NCBI GenBank assembly: GCA_037176885.1
Contig: JAWWNJ010000099.1
Location: 124,001-188,000, forward strand
Origin: Favolaschia claudopus
Lineage: Eukaryota; Basidiomycota; Agaricomycetes; Agaricales; Mycenaceae
Direction of reading: 5' to 3'
DNA: 64,000 nt
This document shows positions 11,726 through 21,942 of this stretch, in pieces. The translations under genes were made by a program, and so were the position numbers. A model generated the notes under the pieces. It did no database searches. It was not told where the DNA came from and saw only the letters and a program-made list of their open reading frames with translations. Each line of letters starts with the position of its first letter. The stretch's first letter is position 1.

Positions 11726-12132
11726 TTATGTGAGAAGCGGTCCCGAAGCTTTACGCCATTTTGAAAAGAGCTTGCGCGAACGATCTTTGTGCGGGACAGC
11801 ATGCCGGTTACAGTTGAGGAACATGAGGTGGGCAAACAGATTTTTCTCTTCCGGGCGCGCCAGCCACTACCAGTCTACCACTCCACCAAAAGGGAGCAAT
11901 GTCAAGAGCCAAGAGGTGTCAGATCTCTGGATCTGAACCCCCATCAACAGCACGTGCATCAAGAGGGGGGCAAAATATTATTGTTTGTTTATTGATTGAC
12001 ACCTCCCCGCACGCGTCGACTGCGTCGTAGAACGCGTCGCGTTCAGCGCTGCAAAGCGCGTTCAGCCACCGGAAATCAAGCTAGAACTCATCTATAACTC
12101 CCTGACTGTGCCCACTCTCCCACACGCCCACC
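11726..12132. other. intergenic, probable upstream region of the channel gene
   Basis: This separates the minus-strand channel gene from the plus-strand repeat gene that starts near 12133. Short open frames lack motifs. An ACGCGTCG-rich patch lies at 12010-12050. I see no repeat ends. Confidence 0.4.
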
Positions 12133-13614
12133 GTGAGCTTGAGACATGACGCCGATTTTGGTGTAAATAGTGTCAATACCGATTCTTCGACCCGCATAAA
12201 TGGGGCCAGTACTTCCCACTACCGTTCAAACCTGTTCAATAATGACCGTTCTAACTCTCATCCACCACATTCTCACCCGGGATCTACTTCTTCGGCTTCT
12301 ATTTCGTACTCCCCGTATATTCCTCCGCCCTGCCCAAAATGTGGAAAGACTTTCAAAGCTGGGGCCAACCACGGCACTGTTCTAGTCCATATGTCAAGCT
12401 GTATAGGTCAGTACCTATTGTTTTGTACAGTGCACGATCCGGGGCTTAAACCGAACCAAGGTACACCATCGCAACAAGTTGGCGCATTGCCGACGTCGAC
12501 TCGGACTCCCTTGACTTCCACGGCACCTTCTGCATTTGTTCACCCACGGCATTCTGCGCCTCAGCCTCCCCGCAATTCATCACGTTGGTCTGTCCCCTGC
12601 CCGGGCATACCCATCGAGTGGGATGCCGACACCTTCTATACCACCTATCCGTTCCAATTACATGCACCAAATGCTAAGAATTGTACTCCTTATGACTTGA
12701 TGATTATTTCTGGCATACCCAAGGCTCGTTCACCTCAGTGCCTTGGTGGAACAGTCACACTTGAGGGTATTCAGCCGTGCGCCAAGAGTTCTCGGTTAAC
12801 ACTTGATGTGAAGATCATCCGGGAAAAGGCATCGCGCTTGTTTGAGCACGTTCGAAATCACGATGACCTGAACTCAACCCAGCTTCGTGCTAAGGTTGCG
12901 CTAGTGAAGGAAAAGGTGGATACCTTGAGGTTTAAGGTCGGTTTTATTTCGCCCTTCGTTGCCATGTTTTCAAGCAAAATAAATTAGAAACTTGATCTTG
13001 AAGGTTCCCTCCAGCGCGCACAAGCACTTCATGCAGTTTTCACGTATTTTTCAAGTGACTTTCGGGAGTATTGGAAAAGAATCCAACACAGTGAAAGAGT
13101 TTTCATTGGAATATGAGGTGGATATCATTCCCAAACCATGTGAATTAACACCATGGAATGTCCCACTCACATAGTTGGACCCAGTGAAAATACCTCCGTG
13201 AAATTCACAACTCCATAGTGGAATTCACAGAGTTTTCCGGTGAATTTCCCATTGAAACCTTGTGAACCAACTATGGGAAAGTCAGGGGGTTATGCGACCA
13301 CAGTGGCTTAGTGCTTGACAAAAACGGCGCGGTGGAAACGGTGACGGTGGGGAAGGATCTTCGTGCGGTAGAAGCGGCAGTTACCGCGGTGAAGGCTGGG
13401 AAGGTGCACATTTCGCATGAAGTCTGTGTGGGGGCCATCTCGCACGTATGGAACAAACTACGGTGCGAAGCCTATATACATGGGACCAACATGCAAGAAG
13501 GGTCCTTGGCAAGACGGTGTGCGCTTGATTGAGGTCATAATAGCGGCATGGAAGCGATCGCCGGACGGGGAAGCCAAGCATGGCCCACTTATGTCAGTCT
13601 CGACGGATGGAGAT

Positions 13615-13773
13615 TGTTGAAGTACTCTATATTGGCGTCCAGCCGAGACGGTCCGTAGATCCGCGTTCAACACGCGATAACCTCATGTAAACTAGTGATA
13701 GAAATCATCGATTTTTTGTCTTTTGCACTCATCCCGCCTCTGCGCGTCGCTGCCCCGGTGTCGATATCCAACA
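13615..13773 (+). repeat. 5' LTR of the gag-only element
   Basis: Canonical TG...CA ends. It differs from the 3' LTR only by a CTCTA insertion ten bases from its start, which points to a young insertion. Confidence 0.85.
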
Positions 13774-13912
13774 GGTTATGGGCCTATAGCTCGCTACCTT
13801 TTGAAGATCTATCCAGGACTTCTTGTTAATTGCTCGCTGTCACAATCAGCACCCGGTTTTTCGCACCAATCTCCTTGTCTATCTTTCACTGCATCTCGGA
13901 TTCGCGTCGACC

Positions 13913-15287
13913 ATGGTTAAACCATTGGATATCTCGAAACTTGAAGGAGCGGAGAATTTTTGGACTTGGAAGGCTGATGCCTCGTCTTTGTTGTTGACTG
14001 AAGGTCTTTGGGATGCGGTCGATCCCCTGGTTAATGTTCCAAACGGTGCCGTACAAATGCGCACTTGGTCCCAAAATAATGCTAAAGCTCATGGGATGCT
14101 CTATCTCACCCTGAGCCAGAGCGTGAAGGAAAAGATCAATAATGCCAGCCTTGGCGTTAACGGTCGTTTGCTTTGGGCCACTTTGGATTCGTACTACACC
14201 ACCGCCGATCCCGCTACTCGCTCCACCTTGATGTCCAAGTTCCATGGGGTCTCCCACAATGTCATGCAGCCTGCCGATGCGTTTCTCCAGGCCGTCGTCA
14301 CTGCCGAGAACCGTCTCACCGCCATTGCTGCGACCCTGCCGGCTCACATGGTTCAGGATAAAATCCTGAGCGGTCTTTCCTCTGCGTATTGTATTCACCC
14401 ATCATCACTATCCTGCAGCACGAGTCCCCCCAGCGCGATGTCCAGTCCATGATCAATGCCATCAATGCTTGGGAACGCTCTGATCTTCAGCGTTCTGATT
14501 CGCTTATCCAGGCTGCTCGGAACACCTTCGCAGCCTATAATCCGAAGAAGATATTGTCGCTGAAGCTCATCTCGCTCGCAATCGGACCCAGCGTACCTCA
14601 TCCGGAAAACCCTATTCCCACTCCCACTCGCATTCTACCTCTAACGACAAATTTGACTGGACCAACACGAAGAATCGCACCGACGTCTGCTATAGATCCG
14701 GTCTTCCCGGTCATTTTGCCCAATTCTGCATTTCGATCATGCTCGACGATGTCCGCCGTCGTATTCTTCGTAATCGCGAGGACAACGCCCAGGTTGCTTT
14801 GGATGCTCGGGAATCGGACTTGGAAACTGTTGCCTCTGCCGCCACTGGCGAACATGCTTTCTCTGCCATGCTTGACCTCCCCAATGAGATCAACATGGAT
14901 ACCTTGTCCCCGGAAGTCACTGAGGCCTTTGCCGCTGCCTACTGCCAACCCCATCCGCCTCCAGCTCTCGTTGCTAGCCTTGCTTTTCGTGAGGAGCAAG
15001 CTGCTCTTGCACATGCACAGAACTCCCCTTCCGTTTCTACCAACTCTAGCCCTGCGTCCAGCCCGACTAAGAAGAAGAAGAAAAAGAAGAAGAAGTCGGC
15101 CTCGACTGGTGCGTCTGTCACTCATACAGTCGAAGAAATCGAGGCGGCGTTGGAAAGTGTCTCTCTTGCCGAAGATCTCGCGAATAGGATTTTTCAGATC
15201 ACGGGGGTGTCTCGTTTGCGAGGGTGTGTTGAAGTATATTGGCGTCCAGCCGAGACGGTCCGTAGATCCGCGTTCAACACGCGATAA
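13913..15287 (+). pseudogene. Copia-type Gag (UBN2/Retrotran_gag_2-like), two frameshifts
   Basis: A start at 13913 gives MVKPLDISKLEGAENFWTW and then WATLDSYYTTADPATRS, KFHGVSHNVMQPADAF and LTAIAATLPAHMVQDKIL, the usual Copia Gag layout. The frame shifts near 14388, where GTATT is duplicated in tandem, and continues SPIITILQHESPQRDV and INAWERSDLQRSD. It shifts again near 14545 to KFDWTNTKNRTDVC. The zinc knuckle CYRSGLPGHFAQFC has Ser where the second Cys belongs. The tail is acidic, then a run of nine Lys (about 15069-15095), and it runs through the 3' LTR to a stop at 15285-15287. Without frameshift repair no full Gag can be made. The element would depend on proteins from a full Copia relative. 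Confidence 0.75.
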
Positions 15288-15380
15288 CCTCATGTAAACT
15301 AGTGATAGAAATCATCGATTTTTTGTCTTTTGCACTCATCCCGCCTCTGCGCGTCGCTGCCCCGGTGTCGATATCCAACA
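15227..15380 (+). repeat. 3' LTR of the gag-only element
   Basis: This is the 154-bp partner of 13615-13773. It is preceded by a short purine-rich tract (GAGGGTG) and followed by the GAGAT duplication. Confidence 0.85.
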
Positions 15381-15966
15381 GAGATCACAAACGGCGCCTT
15401 GCGCTGTTCATTCTTTGTATGCAAAATGAAATTCTCCCGGGGAATCCATTGTACCCCTTTGTCCGTAATCTTCGTGGGCTCAATCTTCGGGTGGGAAAGA
15501 ATAATATAACCCACGACGGAGACCCAAAACACATTGTTAAGCGTAAGCATTTATTTTTGATCCAATATTTTTGAACATCTCAGACCTTGTTACAGGCAAC
15601 CGGTCTCTCCTCAGCTCAAAAGAGGGAGTCGTTGTCAAGAATGTGTGTATCAACCGGGATTTGCTACTGGTGTGGCTGCAGCGGCTACCCAATCACGACT
15701 GGTCATAAACATCAATTCATAATCTTCTTAATCCCTCTGATGGCCAAAATGTTTCGGAGGCCATTAAACTCCTCTTGTGGATTGTCGAAATTTCTAAACT
15801 GGATCCCGAAGACTTTGATCCCACCGAGGCTGCCGAGTTTGAGGCTCTTTGTCTCCTCGGAGAAGTCTACGATGCCCTCCTTCAACCGTTCATAAATGTC
15901 AACCTCTCTTTATCCGAGCAGATTCAATCCCTAGTCACTGCATCCCACCTCTTCTGCGCGCTTTAT

Positions 15967-17149
15967 CACTGTGCAGAGGGAAGGTTTTGAAATTCATGAT
16001 GTTGTTCAGGACCTTGTGTTAGGTATTTCGTCGTCATTTGTGTTGAATTTCATGATCTTTTGTCGGATTTCATGACGAAACGTTATGATCCGGGGTCCTG
16101 AAATTCCTAACGACTGTGGGCCCGTTCCTAACGTTTTTTCATGACATTTTGTCATGATCTTCGCAATGATTCGTCCGGAAGTACCACCGAGCTAGCCAGC
16201 TATCCCGACACCTTACTCCTTATCAAACTCCATGGAAGAGGTATAAGACAGGATATATTTCAAGTACTGGACAATACAGTTGCAGTACTACTAGTATAAT
16301 AATACTCTGACCTTCAAAATCTCGCCACCGTCGCGATCAGCCGTACTTGATCAGCTTGCGTGGCTCGGAAACACACTATGGAGAATGAAAAAGAGGTAGA
16401 GAAGGGAAGCAACTCACCGGGTTAGACAGATCACTGAATGCTCTGTCGTCATCAAAGAGCTAAATTACCACGACAGAGAAAGAGCGCATTAATGAGCTAC
16501 AATGCACTCTCGTAGTATCACTCACAATAATACCCTGCCCAACCACTTCATCCCGGCTCATCCTTCGCCACCCCTTAATCCTTTGAGAGTCTTGCGCACT
16601 GCATAGAGATCTAGCTCGGTTACGGCGGTGTGGATTGGTCCTAGAGGGCGGTGACGTAGGAAGGAGGCGTGGTCCGTTGCAGCAGAGTGTGTTGGCGAGA
16701 GTGACGGCGGCGGCGGCGCTCTACGATGGTGACTGGGAGGGAGGTCATGGTGGGGGGAGGCAAGAGGCGTCGTGAGCGGCCGCAGCATATGTGTACATGT
16801 GCTGCGGATGTGGAGCAATGCTGTAAGTGACGTCATTGACTCGGCAGCTCGGCCGCAGGACTTGAACAAAAATTTGCTGGTTTTTAGAGGCCGAAATTCG
16901 TGATGTTTCGTCGTGAATGCAGGTTCAAGATTTTTATGTCACTTTTTGAAAGAGAATTATATGCATTATCCTGTAATGTGGTCCCGCAGTTGAATATGAG
17001 TGCGGTATCACACCTTGTAACTTTTAGAAGTTTTGGAGCATCATGAAACCAGTCTTGAAAATTGAAAAAAAGTTGAAATTCATGACGTGTATTCTAACGA
17101 AACATCAGGAATCTTGAATTTCAAGACGATGATCTTGAATTTCATGACG
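15967..17149. mobile_element. non-autonomous CACTA (EnSpm-like) element, copy 1, right end missing
   Basis: It begins CACTGTGCAGAGG and is nearly identical to 28489-29659. Differences seen are a 17-bp insertion near 17067, A/G at about 16456 and T/G at about 16734. Similarity stops at 17149, ten to sixteen bases short of the CACAGTG end present in copy 2. Subterminal copies of GAATTTCATGAC and GAAATTCATGA recur in both orientations, as expected of CACTA elements. The 103-residue open frame 16558-16869 (minus) is identical in most positions in both copies but has no recognisable motif. Confidence 0.7.
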
Positions 17150-17154
17150 CCCGT

Positions 17155-17345
17155 ACGTCTGCTAGGAGAGCCAGAAGCATCTCCCCCTCGCTCACTTGGC
17201 TTCACTAACAACACACCAGCAGGGGGATTTTCCTGAGGCGGAATAGGCCGAACCACAGCTGGGGGCGTTGACATACGACGAGGGCATGAAGGTGCGATAT
17301 GGGCACGCTCTCTACAATGAGAGCAGACATGGCGACGAGGACATC
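17155..17345 (-). pseudogene. retroelement Gag zinc-knuckle fragment
   Basis: On the minus strand a CCHC knuckle is readable: C-S-H-C-R-E-R-A-H-I-A-P-S-C (C-x2-C-x4-H-x4-C), preceded by an Arg/Cys-rich segment and followed by MSTPPAVVRPIPPQENP and a Ser/Arg tail. Such knuckles belong to retrotransposon Gag proteins or to cellular RNA/DNA-binding proteins. The fragment abuts the truncated CACTA copy, which suggests a rearrangement junction at about 17150. The rest of the gene is not recognisable. Confidence 0.4.
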
Positions 17346-18407
17346 GACGTCGACCATCCTAGCAGTTAAGTAATAGTTTCGGCACACGAAAGATTTGTTG
17401 AGAGCTGGTGGCGAACAAAGTGACTGTTTTAAGTTCTAGATTCACCCAAGTGTAAAACTAAGTACAAGACAGTATATAAAGTAATCTAATAATCAAGACA
17501 ATGCGGAATGAGATCATACATGAGCGCAAAGTAATGTACGGAGCGGGAAGTGGAGAATGAGTCTAAGTCAAGCGCGGTCACGAGGTAAGAAAGAAAAATG
17601 ATAGTGTTACATGTTCTTTGGCGCTTCAGATTTCTCTACGCCTTTCACTCCATTAGTTCAATTGGGTATCCAGCTCTTCAAGTTCTATCTCAGCTCATAC
17701 AGCTTGAGCTTGAACGTTTGAACCTTGACGGCGGCCACGCTGTTCAAATTCACATTGAAATCCAAGGGGTATTCAATCTTAAAATTTTCTAACGTCGGAA
17801 AAGTGATTTAAGACCCTTCTGACCCCTCCCTGGGTACGTAATGCTGATGTAAGCCTGCCTAATACAGTAATTTATTGAGAGTTTTCTCACGATCCGAGGA
17901 TACTTTTGCTCGAAAGTGCCTGGTTTGGGAATATTTTATCGCAAAAAAAACCATAGCAAAATGATCCCTTGGTTTCTTGCGTCTTTCTGGCAGAAGATTT
18001 CCTGCATCTGGCTTGGGTCGGGGAACTCGGCGGACGGTTAGTATTATGTAATATATTACATTTTTTCCTCTTTTTTTCCTTGACCCTCCCAAATGTGTTT
18101 TTGAAGCATTCTGCAACTTTGTCCAAAAAGTGAAATAAGAGGTCCGGGACCCACCCTCCCTGCCAAGGCGGTGTCTCGGCTTTTGCCGGTGAACACCCCT
18201 TGTTGAAATCACCTGAATTCCACAAACCAACCACTCTATTTTTCTTCCTCAATATCGGCTATATACCTCTCCCTCTTCAATCTTGAATTTTCATTGAATT
18301 GGCGTCACCAACCACGTGCACACTGAAGAGTTGAACCGTGAGAATCTTGTATGATCACATCATTTGGTGTCAACTCAACTTTCGAATATTCATTATAATG
18401 ATTATTG
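17346..18407. other. no recognisable gene
   Basis: Only short, motif-free frames occur (for example 17598-17792 plus and 17859-18252 minus). The composition is AT-rich with homopolymer runs. Confidence 0.4.
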
Positions 18408-18694
18408 CATTTTTCATAAATAATGACACACCCCGTAAACGGTAAAAAAGAAAAAAGTTTTGTGGAGGGGGTAGTTGCCTACTTTTCGCCTTGTCCCACG
18501 GTTCCAAAAAGGCACGGCGACGTGTTGTTTGGTCGTCGCCGTGCCTTTTTGGAACCGTGGGACAAGGGCAAAAACTTAGTTTGGCCTTGTGGGTGGTGCC
18601 GCAGCTATAGTACAAACAAATACAATGTCCTCGATACCCCCTGCGCAAAACTTTTTTTTTTTTTAATGGGGTGTGTCATTATTTATGAAAAATG
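18408..18694. mobile_element. 287-bp MITE with a 33-bp perfect central hairpin
   Basis: The ends 18408-18434 and 18668-18694 are a perfect 27-bp inverted repeat (outer bases CATTTTTCATAAATAATG). Inside, 18489-18521 and 18535-18567 are a perfect 33-bp inverted repeat around a 13-nt loop (outer bases CCTTGTCCCACGG). Transcribed, it would fold into a long hairpin. Confidence 0.75.
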
Positions 18695-18704
18695 CTGACT
18701 CCTG

Positions 18705-19525
18705 TGTCGGAAAAATCAAAAAAGGGTTGTTGGGCCTGGGCAGGCCTTATAAGGTCTAATAAGGCCGTTGGGGAAAAGGAGGGTTACAAGGTTTAAATAC
18801 GTACCAAATACTACATATAGGGCCTTATAACACATAATGGACCTTATAGGGCCTAATGAGGCTTGTAAGGCCCTACAAGGCATGTTCGGCGGGGTTAAGC
18901 AAAAGTATTACCACTTTACCTTCTTTGTAAGGTGTCTGCTTGCACGTTGTCTTGACTTTCTAATACTACACTATCTATTTCTATTTCTATTGTACTACAA
19001 TACTGACTCTAACAATTAATTACTGGTTGCTTGCGAGAATCGAACGGTCGACCTCTGCAGTGCGAATAAAACAATGGCAATGTACAATACTGCTATGCTA
19101 AGAGAGCTTTACAGATAGAGAAATTTTGTTCCATATATGGCGTAGCTCTCGGATGTACAATTTCCCCATAACACAACAACTCAAGATATTGCTCGTACAT
19201 TGACTGTTGATTTACTACACATGAGTATATGGTCCCCTACATACTTTTTGAAATTCAAATCAGCCATCTTGGCATACATACAATCACAGCACAAATTATC
19301 AAAAACAATACAACTCTGAATTTTCCACCGAAAAAGATGCAATAAAACCACACCTACCATGTCTCTAACAACCCCAACTCAGTTTTGTAACCTCCGGGAA
19401 GTCAGCCTGGGAAGACATAACCAGACCTTATCACGCCTTATAAGGTCACCCCTCGAACCTTATTAGGCCTTATAAGGCCGTTAGGTGCTCCAAGGCCTTA
19501 CCAGGCTTTTTCAATTTTTCCGACA
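18705..19525 (+). mobile_element. 821-bp MITE with TGTCGGAAAAAT ends, copy 1
   Basis: Termini TGTCGGAAAAAT and ATTTTTCCGACA are inverted. The flanking dinucleotide is TG on both sides. The interior has many near-palindromic GGCCTTATAAGG-type motifs near both ends and a tRNA-like patch around 19028-19100. Copy 2 at 20454-21273 is the same element in reverse orientation. Confidence 0.75.
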
Positions 19526-20453
19526 TGTGTCTCGGGGAAATTCAATTCGTAACAGCAACACATCCTTCCTCCTAATCTACTAGTCTACATATCTATTTAT
19601 CGCGCTCAAACTCCCCAGGAATTCCTGAAATACAGCGGGGACTTCATCTATCTGTTGACTTCGCTTGAATCTTGACAAATCTGCATCTTTTGGTCAGTTC
19701 TAGACTGAGATCCTCCGAAGCCACTCACCCAAACATTATACTAATTTATAGCTTAATGTCTGGTAAAAAGGGTACTTCAGAGCATTCAATATACGACGTC
19801 GAAACACAGCTTCGACTGCTCAGTGCTATGAAGATAATGAGATTGAGAGGTAATTAGGCACAAACGCTGCCACGATGGGCTCCAGCCCTTAGTTATGGCT
19901 TGACAAGATTGAGAGACTATCTGCTGTTCAACCTCTTGTCCTTGATTCAATCGGACCCCCCGCAATATTGTAGACCTTCTGAGATTGTATAGCTCATCTG
20001 CAATTCGGTAGAAACATGGTCACCTCCGAGGCGTAGAAATTGATATGTTTGTGGTTGAGAGCATACAAAGGTCTAAGATGTAATTACTGACTGGTGCTTA
20101 TCGCAAACTTTATCGCCTGTGCCACAACTTGAACTCGAACAGCCAAATGGAACACTGTTCTCCCGGTTCGACAATTAATATTTTGCTGCGAAAACAATGC
20201 GAGAAGATTTCGTTCCCTTCGAGTTAGGGTTGTAGTTATTGAGATATTTGAGCATAAGCTGCTCACAAACACAGAGTTGAGGCGCAGTACTCAATCATTT
20301 CAACTCGGGGTTTCAAAGTTAACCCTTGGGGCCAGGGGAGAAACTCAAAAATTACTCGAGATCGTTGAGGCGGGAGCACTGCGGGAAAAAAATCTGATGA
20401 CCAGGGAAAATGGGCCAAGCAGATGAGGATATCAGAGGATTTGCGGGCTAGTA
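19526..20453. other. 928-bp spacer between two inverted MITE copies
   Basis: No gene is recognisable. A minus-strand frame at 20084-20272 contains GRTVFHLAVR, which hints at an ankyrin repeat, but it is isolated and frame-broken. Confidence 0.35.
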
Positions 20454-21273
20454 TGTCGGAAAAATTGAAAAAGCCTGGTAAGGCCTTGGAGCACCTAACG
20501 GCCTTATAAGGCCTAATAAGGTTCGAGGGGTGACCTTATAAGGCGTGATAAGGTCTGGTTAGGTCTTCCCAGGCTGACTTCCCGGAGGTTACAAAACTGA
20601 GTTGGGGTTGTTAGAGACATGGTAGGTGTGGTTTTATTGCATCTTTTTCGGTGGAAAATTCAGAGTTGTATTGTTTTTGATAATTTGTGCTGTGATTGTA
20701 TGCCAAGATGGCTGATTTGAATTTCAAAAAGTATGTAGGGGACCATATACTCATGTGTAGTAAATCACCAGTCAATGTACGAGCAATATCTTGAGTTGTT
20801 GTCAAGTTGTTGTGTTATGGGGAAATTGTACATCCGAGAGCTACGCCATATATGGAACAAAATTTCTTTATCTGCAAAGCTCTCTTAGCATAGCAGTATT
20901 GTACATTGCCATTGTTTTATTCGCACTGCAGAGGTCGAGTGTTCGATTCTCGCAAGCAACCGGTAATTAATTCTTAGAGTCAGTATATTGTAGTACAATA
21001 GAAATAGATAGTCTAGTATTAGAAAGTCAAGACAAGGTGCAAGCAGACACCTAAGAAGGTAAAGTGGTAATACTTTTGCTTAACCCCGCCGAACATGCCT
21101 TGTAAGGCCTTACAAGCCTCATTAGGCCCTATAAGGTCCATTATGTGTTATAAGGCCCTATATGTAGTATTTGGTACGTATTTAAACCTTGTAACCCTCC
21201 TTTTCCCCAACGGCCTTATTAGACCTTACAAGGCCTGCCCAGGCCCAACAACCCTTTTTTGATTTTTCCGACA
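20454..21273 (-). mobile_element. 820-bp MITE with TGTCGGAAAAAT ends, copy 2
   Basis: This is the reverse complement of copy 1 with scattered substitutions. TA flanks both ends (20452-20453 and 21274-21275), so a TA-targeting family is likely. Near 20885-20955 it carries TAGCATAGCAG and GTTCGATTC, which fit pol III A-box and B-box consensus spacing, but the intervening sequence does not fold as a tRNA. Confidence 0.75.
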
Positions 21274-21942
21274 TACTGTTAGTTGGAAGTTAGAATCACA
21301 AGCAAATCGAGGCACCCGAAAATCATACTTTGACAGTTGAACTTGATAAATCAGTGTCGAGCAATGTGCAACGCAACACTCTCCGCTCGTGGACATGAAC
21401 CTGCAAGATATTCATTGAAACTATGAGGGCCCCAAAATCCATGCAATTGTCACAGAGCTCACACTCAGATCACGGAACTCAAACTGAACTATTTTGCATT
21501 GAAATGGGACGAAATGAACATACAATACATATTTTGATCTTGTGAACAGATTGCGTCGTGGGTTGTCACAGAGCAGGGAAACAAGCACAGTAAGAAAGTG
21601 AAGTAGAGTTACCTATAATATTAGTACTCCGGCACTGACCGAGGTTGGGGATATGAAATGGCTAACTCACTTGCTGTCGATGAAAACATACTGTAAGTAG
21701 GGTTGGTTTCTGGTTGGATTCAGCGCAAAAATTTTGTGTGTGAGGCTGAGTTCACGGGAAATTTGCCCAATTACTGAACATCTTGCATGAGCTTTACTAC
21801 GCGCGGAAGCGTGGCCTGGAAATATATCATTATGGTGGTTTGAGGAATGTGCTTTCGGGGTCCTGACACCCCAAACGGTCAATCGATCACGCAGATCAGC
21901 TCGGCAGCTACGCCGGCCGGCCTAACCGAAGCTGTCTAGTCC
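21274..21942. other. no recognisable gene
   Basis: This lies between MITE copy 2 and the Helitron helicase fragment. It may hold diverged Helitron sequence, but no motif can be read. Confidence 0.3.

Larger units (their letters stand above)
13615..15380 (+). mobile_element. gag-only (TR-GAG-like) Copia-type LTR retrotransposon, TSD GAGAT
   Basis: The 159-bp 5' LTR (13615-13773) and 154-bp 3' LTR (15227-15380) begin TGTTGAAGTA and end ATCCAACA. They are identical except for 5 extra bases (CTCTA) in the left copy. A 5-bp duplication GAGAT lies at 13610-13614 and 15381-15385. The sequence after the 5' LTR (GGTTATGGGCC) is a plausible primer-binding site. The interior holds only a gag; protease, integrase and RT are absent. 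It interrupts the repeat gene 12133-15966. Confidence 0.85.
12133..15966 (+). pseudogene. repeat-associated agaricomycete protein of unknown function, split by an LTR element and cut by a CACTA element
   Basis: The N-terminal part (12133-12987) has a zinc-finger-like block, CPKCGKTFKAGANH with HMSSC, and then TFYTTYPFQLHAPNAKN and LRAKVALVKEKVDTLRFK. The frame ends and about 300 bp of non-coding sequence follow. Coding resumes near 13300 with LVLDKNGAVETVTVGK, EAAVTAVKAGKVHISHE, and after a shift YGAKPIYMGPTCKKG and SVSTDGD. Here a 1766-bp LTR element (13615-15380) intervenes. After removing it with one GAGAT copy, the frame continues exactly as HKRRLALFILCMQNE, YPFVRNLRGLNLRVGK and HDGDPKHIVK. 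A GT-AG intron (about 15543-15581) leads to KEGVVVKNVCINRD, AIKLLLWIVEISKLD and LSLSEQIQSLVTASHLF. The gene ends where the CACTA element begins at 15967. I recall this architecture as an unnamed family linked to transposons in mushroom genomes; its role is unknown. Confidence 0.6.

Noticed and set aside
12407..12430. 24-nt intron after the zinc-finger-like block
   Set aside because: GT-AG borders exist and the phase would fit, but the length is far below the 44-61 nt introns seen nearby and the frame is open through it.
16558..16869. Host gene call for the 103-codon ORF
   Set aside because: It lies wholly inside a CACTA element and is duplicated with it; no motif supports a protein.
20084..20272. 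Possible ankyrin-repeat fragment (GRTVFHLAVR)
   Set aside because: A single isolated motif, with neighbouring frames broken and no second repeat unit readable.
20884..20960. tRNA gene
   Set aside because: A- and B-box-like motifs are present, but the D, anticodon and T stems do not pair acceptably, so it is reported only as a tRNA-like patch.
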